Positions 1-5,019 of a stretch of 7,736 bases of DNA are shown here, piece after piece (the first letter of the stretch is position 1; the number at the start of each line of letters is the position of its first letter). The notes below the pieces were generated by a model. The model was not told where the DNA came from and made no database searches. It saw only the letters and a list, made by a program, of their open reading frames with translations. The position numbers and the translations under genes are program-made. This DNA is from Phycisphaerales bacterium (lineage in GTDB: Bacteria; Planctomycetota; Phycisphaerae; Sedimentisphaerales; Anaerohalosphaeraceae), in the NCBI GenBank assembly GCA_011048645.1, contig DSDR01000343.1, positions 1 to 7,736 of the forward strand, given 5' to 3'.

Positions 1-771
1 GACCTGGTGGAAATGGAACTGCGCGAGCTGCTGAGCAAGTACGAATTCCCCGGCGATGATATTCCGATTATTCGCGGCTCGGCACTGAAGGCGATGGAAA
101 GCGAAGGCAAAGACGAAGAGGCCTGCAAGTGCATTGATGAGCTGATGGATGCGGTGGACGACTATGTTCCGGTTCCGGAGCGTGCGGTCGATCAGCCGTT
201 CCTGATGCCGGTTGAGGACGTGTTCAGCATTAAAGGTCGCGGCACGGTCGGTACCGGTCGTGTTGAGCGCGGCATTGTCAAAGTCGGCGACGAAGTTGAG
301 GTCGTGGGTTTATCCAAGGAAATTCGCAAGACGACCTGTACGGGCGTTGAGATGTTCAATAAGACACTGGATCAGGGTCAGGCCGGCGATAACGTGGGTC
401 TGCTGCTTCGCGGCGTTGAGAAGAAAGAACTGGAGCGCGGTCAGGTGATCGCCAAGCCCGGTTCGATTACGCCGCATACCAAGTTCAATGCCGAAGTGTA
501 CGTGCTGACCAAGGACGAAGGCGGCCGTCATACGCCGTTCTTTCCGGGGTATCGCCCGCAGTTCTTCTTCCGGACAACGGATGTCACGGGCGCCATTACC
601 GAGATTCGCAGCCGTGAAGGCAAGCCGGTTGAGATGTGTATGCCGGGCGACAACATCGAAATGGCGGCCGAGATCATTGCTCCGATCGCGATGGAAGAAG
701 GCCTTCGCTTTGCGATTCGCGAAGGCGGACGTACGGTCGGCGCCGGCGTTGTCACCAAGATTGTTGAATAA
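1..771 (+). CDS. tuf: Elongation factor Tu, C-terminal part (5' end outside window)
   Basis: This is the translation GTPase that delivers aminoacyl-tRNA to the ribosomal A site in the cytoplasm. The reading frame is open from base 1 (Asp-Leu-Val-Glu-Met-Glu) to TAA at 769-771, giving 256 residues. By comparison with the E. coli protein (394 aa) about 145 N-terminal residues are missing, including the P-loop and most of the GTPase domain. The fragment holds the end of domain I (about residues 1-58, with FPGDDIPIIRGSALKA at 16-31), domain II (about 65-155, with RGTVGTGRVERG at 80-91 and CTGVEMF at 113-119) and domain III (about 160-256, with GGRHTPFFPGYRPQFFFRTT at 174-193 and LRFAIREGGRTVGAGV at 235-250). 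Residue 84 is Gly where E. coli has Val; this looks like ordinary variation. The in-frame GTG at 7 is internal, not a start. An intrinsic terminator follows, so tuf probably ends the upstream transcription unit. Confidence 0.98.
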   Translation, partial: DLVEMELRELLSKYEFPGDDIPIIRGSALKAMESEGKDEEACKCIDELMDAVDDYVPVPERAVDQPFLMPVEDVFSIKGRGTVGTGRVERGIVKVGDEVEVVGLSKEIRKTTCTGVEMFNKTLDQGQAGDNVGLLLRGVEKKELERGQVIAKPGSITPHTKFNAEVYVLTKDEGGRHTPFFPGYRPQFFFRTTDVTGAITEIRSREGKPVEMCMPGDNIEMAAEIIAPIAMEEGLRFAIREGGRTVGAGVVTKIVE

Positions 772-789
772 CGATTCACTAACTCGGAC

Positions 790-822
790 GGCGCCGCGCG
801 GGTGGGTGCGGCGCCTCTTTTT
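790..822 (+). terminator. Rho-independent terminator after tuf
   Basis: An uninterrupted 8-bp GC stem (GGCGCCGC at 790-797 pairing with GCGGCGCC at 808-815) with a 10-nt loop is followed at once by TCTTTTT (816-822). It begins 18 nt after the tuf stop codon. It fits termination of tuf transcripts and implies that rpmG-trpT-secE-nusG is read either from its own promoter or by partial read-through. No convincing promoter could be picked between 823 and 882. Confidence 0.88.
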
Positions 823-882
823 AACCTTTCCGCGGCGTCAAGGGGCGGGGAGGTTGTCGTGTTTAGAGAGGATTAGCAGCAT

Positions 883-1050
883 ATGGCCAAGGCGCAGAAA
901 ACCGAATGGGTTTGGCTTGAGTGTAAAGAGTGCGGCGACCGCAATTATCGTACGCCCGTCAATATTCAGGGCGGTGTGCCGAAGATTGAATTGAAGAAAT
1001 TCTGCAAGCGCGACCGCACGCATACGGTTCATAAGATCCGTCGAAAATAG
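883..1050 (+). CDS. rpmG: 50S ribosomal protein L33
   Basis: Small protein of the large ribosomal subunit, 55 residues, a normal length for bacterial L33. The sequence reads MAKAQKTEWVWLECKECGDR, then NYRTPVNIQGG, then KIELKKFCKRDRTHTVHKIR. The CxxC pair at residues 14/17, the NYxT segment (21-24), the LKKFC segment (37-41) and the basic HTVHK tail are L33 hallmarks. In zinc-binding L33 proteins the second half of the ribbon is also CxxC; here it reads C41-K-R-D44, so three of four cysteines remain and Asp replaces the last. Zinc may still bind through Asp, or the site may be decaying. The ATG at 883 follows a GAGAGGA ribosome-binding site (866-872) by 10 nt. The tRNA-Trp gene starts 9 nt after the stop codon, so the two are probably co-transcribed. 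Confidence 0.95.
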   Translation: MAKAQKTEWVWLECKECGDRNYRTPVNIQGGVPKIELKKFCKRDRTHTVHKIRRK

Positions 1051-1058
1051 CGGCACAC

Positions 1059-1131
<73 letters not shown>

Positions 1132-1197
1132 TTTTTATCGGCACCGTGATACCGAACGAGACGACGGCGATCCTGTTTCTATGAGGTGACATCGACA

Positions 1198-1587
1198 ATG
1201 AATCTTACGATCTATAAACGCGGACAAGGCAAAAATACCCGTCTGTGGACCGGCCTGGTGTGTTTCGTGATAGCGGCCTACGGGTGCGTGGTGCTTCATC
1301 AGAAGCTTCAAGCGGCCACTGATAATGTGTGGATTGAGACGCTGCTTCCGGCCGGCGTGTGTGCGGTGTTTGCGGCGCTGATCTGGTGGCTGAGCAATCG
1401 TCCGTCGGTGGCGGATTTTCTGATTGCCGCCGAGGGCGAAATCAAGAAGGTCAGTTGGTCGAGTCGCAGGGAAATCGTCAACTCGACGATCGTGGTCATC
1501 ATTGTCGTGGCGGTGATGTCGGCGGGCATCGGTTTTTGGGATATTCTGCTGGGCTATTTCTTCAGCGGGATAGTCGGACTTTATTAA
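1198..1587 (+). CDS. secE: Preprotein translocase subunit SecE
   Basis: Inner-membrane subunit of the SecYEG protein-export channel; it clamps SecY. The product is 129 residues with three predicted membrane spans (about 16-34, 48-66 and 97-125), the three-span form seen in E. coli (127 aa) rather than the short single-span form. The family signature is the amphipathic stretch before the last span, ADFLIAAEGEIKKVSWSSRR (72-91). The usual W-P-S/T-R is W-S-S-R here, a form I associate with planctomycetes. The ATG at 1198 was chosen because GAGGTGA (1183-1189) is an excellent ribosome-binding site 8 nt upstream of it. An in-frame GTG at 1186 lies inside that site and so is unlikely to be the start. 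nusG follows after 32 nt, the usual pairing. Confidence 0.95.
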   Translation: MNLTIYKRGQGKNTRLWTGLVCFVIAAYGCVVLHQKLQAATDNVWIETLLPAGVCAVFAALIWWLSNRPSVADFLIAAEGEIKKVSWSSRREIVNSTIVVIIVVAVMSAGIGFWDILLGYFFSGIVGLY

Positions 1588-1619
1588 CAGCAGCGGGCTT
1601 GGTCAAGGACACAGCGTCG

Positions 1620-2165
1620 ATGGCAATGCAATGGTTTGTATTACGGGTCGCTTCGAATAAGGAAGAGCAGGTGCGCGAAGCGCTGGCGCGGAAGATGCAG
1701 GTGGAAGGCGTCAAGAGCGTCGGGCGCATCCTGGTTCCGAGCGAGCAGGTCAAGCGGATTCGCGGGGGCAAACAGCGGGTCCATAAGCGCAAGCTGTATC
1801 CGGGCTATGTGTTTATGGAGATGGAGTTGAAAGAAGACGGTCGCGTGCCGGAGGATGCCTGGTACGTTATCAAGGACACGATGGGCGTGGGCGACTTTAT
1901 CGGGACCGAAGGGATTCCGACGCCGATGCGCGACACCGATGTGGCCAAGATGCTCAAAGAAGCGGAAAAACCGGAAGATACGCCGAATATCAAGGTGGAG
2001 TTTCAAAAGGGCGATATGGTCAAGATTCGCGAGGGGGCGTTTGAGAATTTTGAGGGAACGGTCGATTATATCGACGCCGAACGCGGAGTGGTGCGTGTGA
2101 TTGTGACGATATTCGGGCGCAGCACGCCGCTGGATATTGAGTACTGGCAGATTGAGAAAGTGTAG
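1620..2165 (+). CDS. nusG: Transcription termination/antitermination protein NusG
   Basis: NusG binds RNA polymerase, modulates pausing and termination, and couples transcription to Rho or to the ribosome through S10. At 181 residues it matches the E. coli length. The N-terminal NGN domain covers about 1-115, with QWFVLRVASNKEEQVREAL at 4-22 and KRKLYPGYVFMEMEL at 56-70. The C-terminal KOW domain covers about 126-181 (FQKGDMVKIREGAFENFEG at 128-146, ending IEYWQIEKV). The ATG at 1620 lies 10 nt after AAGGA (1605-1609) and is preferred over the ATG at 1626, which would be 16 nt away. The frame stays open upstream into secE in another frame, but that part has no NusG similarity. The gene lies directly downstream of secE and upstream of the L11 operon, as in most bacteria. 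Confidence 0.97.
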   Translation: MAMQWFVLRVASNKEEQVREALARKMQVEGVKSVGRILVPSEQVKRIRGGKQRVHKRKLYPGYVFMEMELKEDGRVPEDAWYVIKDTMGVGDFIGTEGIPTPMRDTDVAKMLKEAEKPEDTPNIKVEFQKGDMVKIREGAFENFEGTVDYIDAERGVVRVIVTIFGRSTPLDIEYWQIEKV

Positions 2166-2175
2166 GTGTGTCCGC

Positions 2176-2233
2176 GGGGCGGTTTGCCCCCTTTAGGCGT
2201 ACCTGAATTTTTGATGGGTTTGAGGCCCATTTT
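2176..2233 (+). promoter_or_regulatory. Two small hairpins in the nusG-rplK gap (possible L11-operon leader)
   Basis: Two short hairpins lie in the 103-nt gap between nusG and rplK. The first is GGGGC (2176-2180), loop GGTTT, GCCCC (2186-2190), followed by CTTTA. The second is ATGGG (2214-2218), a 7-nt loop, CCCAT (2226-2230), followed by TTT. Both have only 5 bp and short T-tracts, so either could be a weak terminator or attenuator, or part of a leader RNA. In other bacteria the L11 operon leader carries an L1-binding site for autoregulation. I cannot match these hairpins to that site with confidence. Confidence 0.35.
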
Positions 2234-2268
2234 GTGAGAGACAAGCACATATTATCGGGATTTGATCA

Positions 2269-2694
2269 ATGGCTAAAGAAGTAAAAGCGGTCATCAAGCT
2301 TCAGGCGCCGGGCGGCAAAGCGACGCCGGCGCCTCCGATTGGTCCGGCGCTGGGTCAGCACGGCGTGAATATCGGTCAGTTTGTTTCGCAGTTCAATGAG
2401 CGAACGCAGGACGCCGACGGAATGACGATACCGGTTGAAATTACGGTGTATGGGGATCGTTCATTTGATTTTATTGTCAAAAGTCCGCCGGCGGCGGTGC
2501 TGCTGAAGAAAGAGGCGAATCTGGCCAAGGGCAGCGGCGTGCCGAACAAGGAAAAGGTCGGCAAAGTGACCCCGGCGCAGATTCGCAAGATCGCGGAAAC
2601 GAAATTCAACGATCTGAACGCCTATGATCTTGAACAGGCCGACCGAATCATTGAAGGCACGGCCCGAAGCATGGGCATCGAGATCGAAAGTTAA
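2269..2694 (+). CDS. rplK: 50S ribosomal protein L11
   Basis: Large-subunit protein that, with 23S rRNA helices 43-44, forms the GTPase-associated centre where EF-Tu, EF-G and release factors act; it is also needed for RelA activation and is the thiostrepton target. The protein has 141 residues (E. coli 142). The N-terminal domain carries the proline-rich PAPPIGPALGQHGVNI (20-35). The rRNA-binding C-terminal domain carries KSPPAAVLLKKEA (71-83), GSGVPNKEKVGK (88-99) and IIEGTARSMGIEIE (127-140). No frameshift or missing motif is visible. The ATG at 2269 follows a modest ribosome-binding site, GGGA (2257-2260), by 8 nt. It normally sits close to rplA, but here 221 nt of mostly repeat sequence intervene. 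Confidence 0.98.
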   Translation: MAKEVKAVIKLQAPGGKATPAPPIGPALGQHGVNIGQFVSQFNERTQDADGMTIPVEITVYGDRSFDFIVKSPPAAVLLKKEANLAKGSGVPNKEKVGKVTPAQIRKIAETKFNDLNAYDLEQADRIIEGTARSMGIEIES

Positions 2695-2701
2695 GAAAGA
2701 A

Positions 2702-2838
2702 AATTCGAAATACGAAATTCTAAATCCGAAACAAATGTAAAGATTCAAATAACAAAATATTCAAACAGATTGAGCGGAATTGTTTTGAGCATTTGAATTT
2801 GTTTCGAATTTCGATATTCGAATTTCGGATTTCGAATT
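2702..2838. repeat. Imperfect inverted-repeat element (MITE-like) between rplK and rplA
   Basis: An AT-rich element of about 137 bp begins 8 nt after the rplK stop. The outer arms are 19 nt each, at 2702-2720 (AATTCGAAATACGAAATTC) and 2820-2838, and match as reverse complements at 18 of 19 positions. Inner blocks also pair out of strict register: CGAAACAAAT on the left with ATTTGTTTCG on the right, and ATTCAAAT with ATTTGAAT. The centre lies near 2770. The base composition contrasts sharply with the GC-rich genes either side. It encodes no protein; reading through it gives only low-complexity FRIS/FEFRIS-like peptides. The form suggests a small non-autonomous mobile or palindromic intergenic repeat. 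Transcribed, it would fold into a long hairpin in the operon mRNA. No target-site duplication is obvious. Confidence 0.8.
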
Positions 2839-2884
2839 GTGATGTTCTGAAAGGAACCTGCAAACCACGGCAGCGACGGTGGGA

Positions 2885-2910
2885 GCGAAACGACACTTTT
2901 TTCGCGGAGA
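2885..2910 (+). promoter_or_regulatory. Hairpin abutting the rplA ribosome-binding site
   Basis: GCGAAA (2885-2890) can pair with TTTCGC (2900-2905), leaving a 9-nt loop. The GGAGA ribosome-binding site for rplA (2906-2910) starts at the next base. It could influence rplA translation, but the stem is only 6 bp and I have no family match for it. Confidence 0.3.
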
Positions 2911-2915
2911 ATAAG

Positions 2916-3602
2916 ATGCAATTTCGAAGTAAACGTTACAAGGCCGACGCCCAGAAAGCGGTCAAAGATCCGCTGAGTCTGGACGAGGTCATCAAGAAAC
3001 TGAAAACTTTTGCCAGCACTAAGTTTGATCAGACGGTCGAATGCGTGATGCATCTGGGTATCGATCCCAAGCAGGCCGACCAGATGATTCGCGGCGCCAT
3101 CAGTCTGCCGCACGGGATCGGCAAATCGCGTCGCGTGGTCGCCTTTTGCGACGATTCGGAGGTCGAGGCGGCCAAAGCCGCCGGTGCGATTGAGGCCGGC
3201 AGCGATGAGCTGATCAAGAAGATTTCGGACGGCTGGCTGGATTTTGATGTGGCGATTGCCTCGCCGAAAGTGATGGGCAAGGTCGGCAAATTGGGTCGGG
3301 TGCTCGGCCCGCAGGGCAAGATGCCTTCGCCCAAGAACGGGACGGTGACGGCCGATGTGGTGACGGCCATCAAGGAATTTGCGGCCGGCAAGGTCGAGTT
3401 TCGCAATGATTCGGGCGGCAACGTGCACGGCGTGGTCGGCAAGCTGAGTTTTGACGACACGAAGCTGAAGGAGAATATCCAGGCGTTTATCGATCACATT
3501 AAACGCAGCAAGCCCAGCGGCGCCAAAGGGACGTATATCAAAAAGGTGTGTATCAGCGCGACGATGAGTCCGTCGGTGGTGCTGGACGTTAGTGGTGCGT
3601 AA
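2916..3602 (+). CDS. rplA: 50S ribosomal protein L1
   Basis: Forms the mobile L1 stalk of the large subunit and helps release deacylated tRNA from the E site; in many bacteria it also represses its own operon by binding the mRNA leader. The product has 228 residues (E. coli 234). Domain I comprises about 1-67 plus 157-228, and domain II about 68-156. The family signature is SPKVMGKVGKLGRVLGPQGK (116-135) followed by MPSPKNGTV. YRAD-type rRNA contacts are represented by FRNDSGGNVHG (162-172), and the end carries KGTYIKKVCISATMSP (204-219). The ATG at 2916 is preceded by GGAGA at 2906-2910. An in-frame start further upstream at 2793 would run through the inverted repeat and adds no L1 sequence, so it was rejected. 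rplJ follows after 36 nt. Confidence 0.97.
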   Translation: MQFRSKRYKADAQKAVKDPLSLDEVIKKLKTFASTKFDQTVECVMHLGIDPKQADQMIRGAISLPHGIGKSRRVVAFCDDSEVEAAKAAGAIEAGSDELIKKISDGWLDFDVAIASPKVMGKVGKLGRVLGPQGKMPSPKNGTVTADVVTAIKEFAAGKVEFRNDSGGNVHGVVGKLSFDDTKLKENIQAFIDHIKRSKPSGAKGTYIKKVCISATMSPSVVLDVSGA

Positions 3603-3638
3603 GATAACATAAACAGTCAACGGTAAAAAGGCAAAAGT

Positions 3639-4172
3639 ATGAGTTATTTTGTAAAAGAACTGATTCAGAGCGATTACAGCACAAAGTTTGCCGGGATGAC
3701 GGAGTTTGTGGTGATTTCCACGATGGGCGTCAGCGGGACCCAAAACAACGTGATGCGCGGCGAGTTAAAGCAAAAGGGGATGCGTGCGGTTGTCGTTCGC
3801 AATAATTTGATGCGTCGGGCGTTGGATGAACTGGGGTTGTCGTCGGCGGCCGCGTTGTTTGCGTCCGGGCAGTGTACGGTGGTGTTCGGCGGCGACGGGG
3901 CCGGCAGCGTCGCCAAGGAAGTGGTCGAGTGGGCTAAAAAGCTCAAGACGATTCAGCTTAAAGGCGCGTTTGTCGAAGGGACCGTGATGGACGGCGAAGC
4001 GGGCGTCAAGGCGCTGGCGGCGATGCCGACGCGGGCCGAGCTGCAGGGGCGCGTGGTGCAAATTGCCCTCTCGCCGGGCAGCAACGTGGCCGGAGCGATT
4101 TTGGGCGCCGGCGGTACGATTGCCGGCTGCATCAAGAGCCTGATCGAGCGGCACGAAAAAGAAGCGGCCTAA
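3639..4172 (+). CDS. rplJ: 50S ribosomal protein L10
   Basis: Stalk-base protein: the N-terminal domain binds 23S rRNA beside L11, and the C-terminal helix carries two or three L7/L12 dimers. The product has 177 residues (E. coli 165). Typical features are the globular N-terminus with a MRGELKQKGMRAVVVRNNLM-like segment (39-58), the segment LKTIQLKGAFVEGTVM (102-117), LAAMPTRAELQGRVV (126-140), and the C-terminal L12-binding helix (about 146-177, with SNVAGAILGAGGTIAGCIKS at 148-167). The ATG at 3639 lies 7 nt after AAAGG (3627-3631). The leader to rplA is only 36 nt, too short for the usual L10(L12)4-binding RNA unless that folds inside the end of rplA. Identification is by motifs and by position before rplL. 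Confidence 0.96.
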   Translation: MSYFVKELIQSDYSTKFAGMTEFVVISTMGVSGTQNNVMRGELKQKGMRAVVVRNNLMRRALDELGLSSAAALFASGQCTVVFGGDGAGSVAKEVVEWAKKLKTIQLKGAFVEGTVMDGEAGVKALAAMPTRAELQGRVVQIALSPGSNVAGAILGAGGTIAGCIKSLIERHEKEAA

Positions 4173-4179
4173 GGAAAGT

Positions 4180-4213
4180 AACTAAGAACTAAGAACTAAG
4201 AACTAAGAACTAA
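4180..4213. repeat. Heptamer tandem repeat (AACTAAG) after rplJ
   Basis: Four perfect AACTAAG units (4180-4207) are followed by a partial unit AACTAA (4208-4213), about 4.9 copies, starting 7 nt after the rplJ stop. The sequence is non-coding and is likely to vary in copy number by slippage. Every unit contains TAA, which gives stop codons in multiple frames, as a 7-nt period rotates the frame. Confidence 0.9.
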
Positions 4214-4232
4214 TTCGGTTTGCTGCAGAGTT

Positions 4233-4267
4233 GTCCGAGCAAGCGGTTAAACGGACGGCGGAGTCCG
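4233..4267 (+). promoter_or_regulatory. Mutually exclusive hairpins upstream of rplL
   Basis: The block CGGAC (4252-4256) can pair with GTCCG upstream (4233-4237, 14-nt loop) or with GTCCG downstream (4263-4267, 6-nt loop), but not with both. Such alternatives are typical of attenuator-like leaders. The stems are only 5 bp, there is no T-tract, and the rplL ribosome-binding site lies 26 nt further on, so a regulatory role is speculative. Confidence 0.3.
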
Positions 4268-4305
4268 GCTACTTTGCGGCGCAGTGTATAACAGGAGTTT
4301 ATAAA

Positions 4306-4707
4306 ATGTCGGAACGTGAATTTGCAGCGGACATCAAGGAACTGGGAGACAAGATTGCGGGATTGACCCTGATTCAGGCCAAGGAATTGGCGGATTATCT
4401 GAAGGACGCCTATGACATTGAGCCGGCTTCGGGCGGCGCGGTGATGGTGGCCGGCCCGGCGGCGGGCGGCGGCGAAGGCGACCAGGCCGAAGAGAAGACC
4501 AGCTTTACGGTGATGCTCAAGAGCATCGGCGATAAGAAGATCCAGGTGATCAAGGAAGTGCGCGCCCTGACCAATCTGGGTCTGAAGGAAGCCAAAGACC
4601 TGGTCGATGGCGCTCCCAAGCCCGTCAAGGAAAACGTCAGCAAGGACGAGGCCGAGGCGGCCAAGAAGCAGCTTGAAGAAGCCGGCGCGACGGTGGAACT
4701 GGTTTAA
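4306..4707 (+). CDS. rplL: 50S ribosomal protein L7/L12
   Basis: Acidic stalk protein present as multiple dimers on L10; it recruits and activates the translational GTPases EF-Tu, EF-G, IF2 and RF3. The product has 133 residues (typical 120-130). The N-terminal dimerisation domain covers about 1-40 (KIAGLTLIQAKELADYLKDA at 16-35), the flexible Ala/Gly-rich hinge about 41-63 (SGGAVMVAGPAAGGGEG at 42-58), and the factor-binding C-terminal domain about 66-133. The last contains KKIQVIKEVRALTNLGLKEA (77-96), LVDGAPKPVKE (99-109) and a C-terminal GATVELV. The ATG at 4306 is 8 nt after AGGAG (4293-4297). An in-frame TTG at 4231 gives an N-extension with no family similarity and was rejected. It lies 133 nt after rplJ, roughly twice the E. 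coli gap, which could allow separate expression to reach the multi-copy stoichiometry of L7/L12. Confidence 0.98.
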   Translation: MSEREFAADIKELGDKIAGLTLIQAKELADYLKDAYDIEPASGGAVMVAGPAAGGGEGDQAEEKTSFTVMLKSIGDKKIQVIKEVRALTNLGLKEAKDLVDGAPKPVKENVSKDEAEAAKKQLEEAGATVELV

Positions 4708-4734
4708 CGGTGTTGATGGTAACGGAGGTTTTAT

Positions 4735-4762
4735 GCCGCGCGGCCGGTTAAACCGGCGCGGC
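4735..4762 (+). other. Bulged GC-rich hairpin just after rplL
   Basis: GCCGCG (4735-4740) pairs with CGCGGC (4757-4762), and CCGGT (4744-4748) pairs with ACCGG (4752-4756) around the loop TAA. This leaves a 3-nt bulge, CGG, on the 5' side. The 11 almost entirely G-C pairs make it stable. No T-tract follows, so it looks more like a processing site or a 3'-end protector of the rplL message than a terminator. Confidence 0.5.
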
Positions 4763-4814
4763 CGGAATAACGAGGCAACGACCGCGTTATTCGAAACAAA
4801 GACCGATAACATAA

Positions 4815-4868
4815 GCCCGAACGGCGGCCGGGACAAACGTTCCGGCCGCTGCGGGTCTTGATGTTTTT
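4815..4868 (+). terminator. Terminator-like hairpin between rplL and rpoB (possible attenuator)
   Basis: The core stem GCGGCCGGGA (4824-4833) pairs with TTCCGGCCGC (4840-4849) around the loop CAAACG. It extends outward through C4822-G4851 and CCCG/CGGG (4816-4819/4852-4855), with AA unpaired at 4820-4821. The T-rich stretch CTTGATGTTTTT (4857-4868) follows, but its main T5 run starts 8 nt after the stem, so termination may be only partial. In E. coli an attenuator and an RNase III site separate rplL from rpoB and set ribosomal-protein output well above polymerase output. This hairpin sits at the equivalent place. Confidence 0.65.
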
Positions 4869-4921
4869 AAGGGGCAGGCGGGCTTATTTTGATCTTTTAA
4901 GAAACAAGGGATCCGTGCCTT

Positions 4922-4940
4922 GAAATTCGGATTTCGAGTT
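4922..4940. repeat. Solitary arm of the inverted-repeat element upstream of rpoB
   Basis: The 19 nt GAAATTCGGATTTCGAGTT match the right outer arm of the element after rplK (2820-2838) at 17 of 19 positions in the same orientation. No partner arm is visible nearby. This could be a relic of a second insertion or of imperfect excision, or a chance match in AT-rich sequence. Confidence 0.5.
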
Positions 4941-4944
4941 GAGC

Positions 4945-4980
4945 GTTTTGTCTATAAGCGCTGTTTGTGTAATTATTCAA
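4945..4980 (+). promoter_or_regulatory. Possible promoter for rpoB
   Basis: After the terminator-like hairpin the sequence becomes AT-rich. Two hexamers resemble a -10 box at 5 of 6 positions: TATAAG (4953-4958) and TGTAAT (4968-4973). Neither has a good -35 box at 16-18 nt; the nearest candidate, TTGTCT (4948-4953), is only 14 nt from the second. This is a suggestion from position and composition only. Confidence 0.25.
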
Positions 4981-5019
4981 TAGTTAATGAACGCATCAAG
5001 CATAATGGAGACTGGTCGC

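Larger units (their letters stand above)
4708..5019 (+). other. rplL-rpoB intergenic region, no gene seen
   Basis: These 312 nt contain no convincing gene. In order they hold a GC-rich bulged hairpin (about 4735-4762), a long terminator-like hairpin with a T-rich tail (4815-4868), a single copy of one arm of the inverted repeat found after rplK (4922-4940), an AT-rich stretch with promoter-like hexamers (about 4945-4980) and the rpoB ribosome-binding site TGGAGA (5006-5011), 8 nt before the ATG. A small frame across 4607-4861 is an out-of-frame shadow of rplL that runs on into the gap. Confidence 0.7.

Noticed and set aside
823..882. Promoter for rpmG
   Set aside because: TTGTCG at 854-859 resembles a -35 box, but no acceptable -10 box lies 16-18 nt downstream.
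1359..1619. N-terminal extension of the nusG frame into secE
   Set aside because: The extension overlaps secE in another frame and has no NusG similarity. ATG 1620 has a suitable ribosome-binding site and gives the normal 181-residue length.
2793..2915. N-terminal extension of rplA through the inverted repeat
   Set aside because: The added residues are FRIS/FEFRIS low-complexity repeat translation, unlike any L1 N-terminus. ATG 2916 gives the family-typical start MQFRSKRYKA.
2745..3743. 332-residue open frame on the minus strand across the repeat, rplA and the start of rplJ
   Set aside because: It spans two clear + strand genes and a non-coding repeat, has no recognisable domain, and its tail is low-complexity repeat translation.
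4180..4213. CRISPR-like array
   Set aside because: The units are 7 nt and contiguous with no spacers: a simple tandem repeat.
4231..4305. N-terminal extension of rplL from TTG 4231
   Set aside because: ATG 4306 has an ideal AGGAG at 8 nt spacing and gives a normal L7/L12 start.
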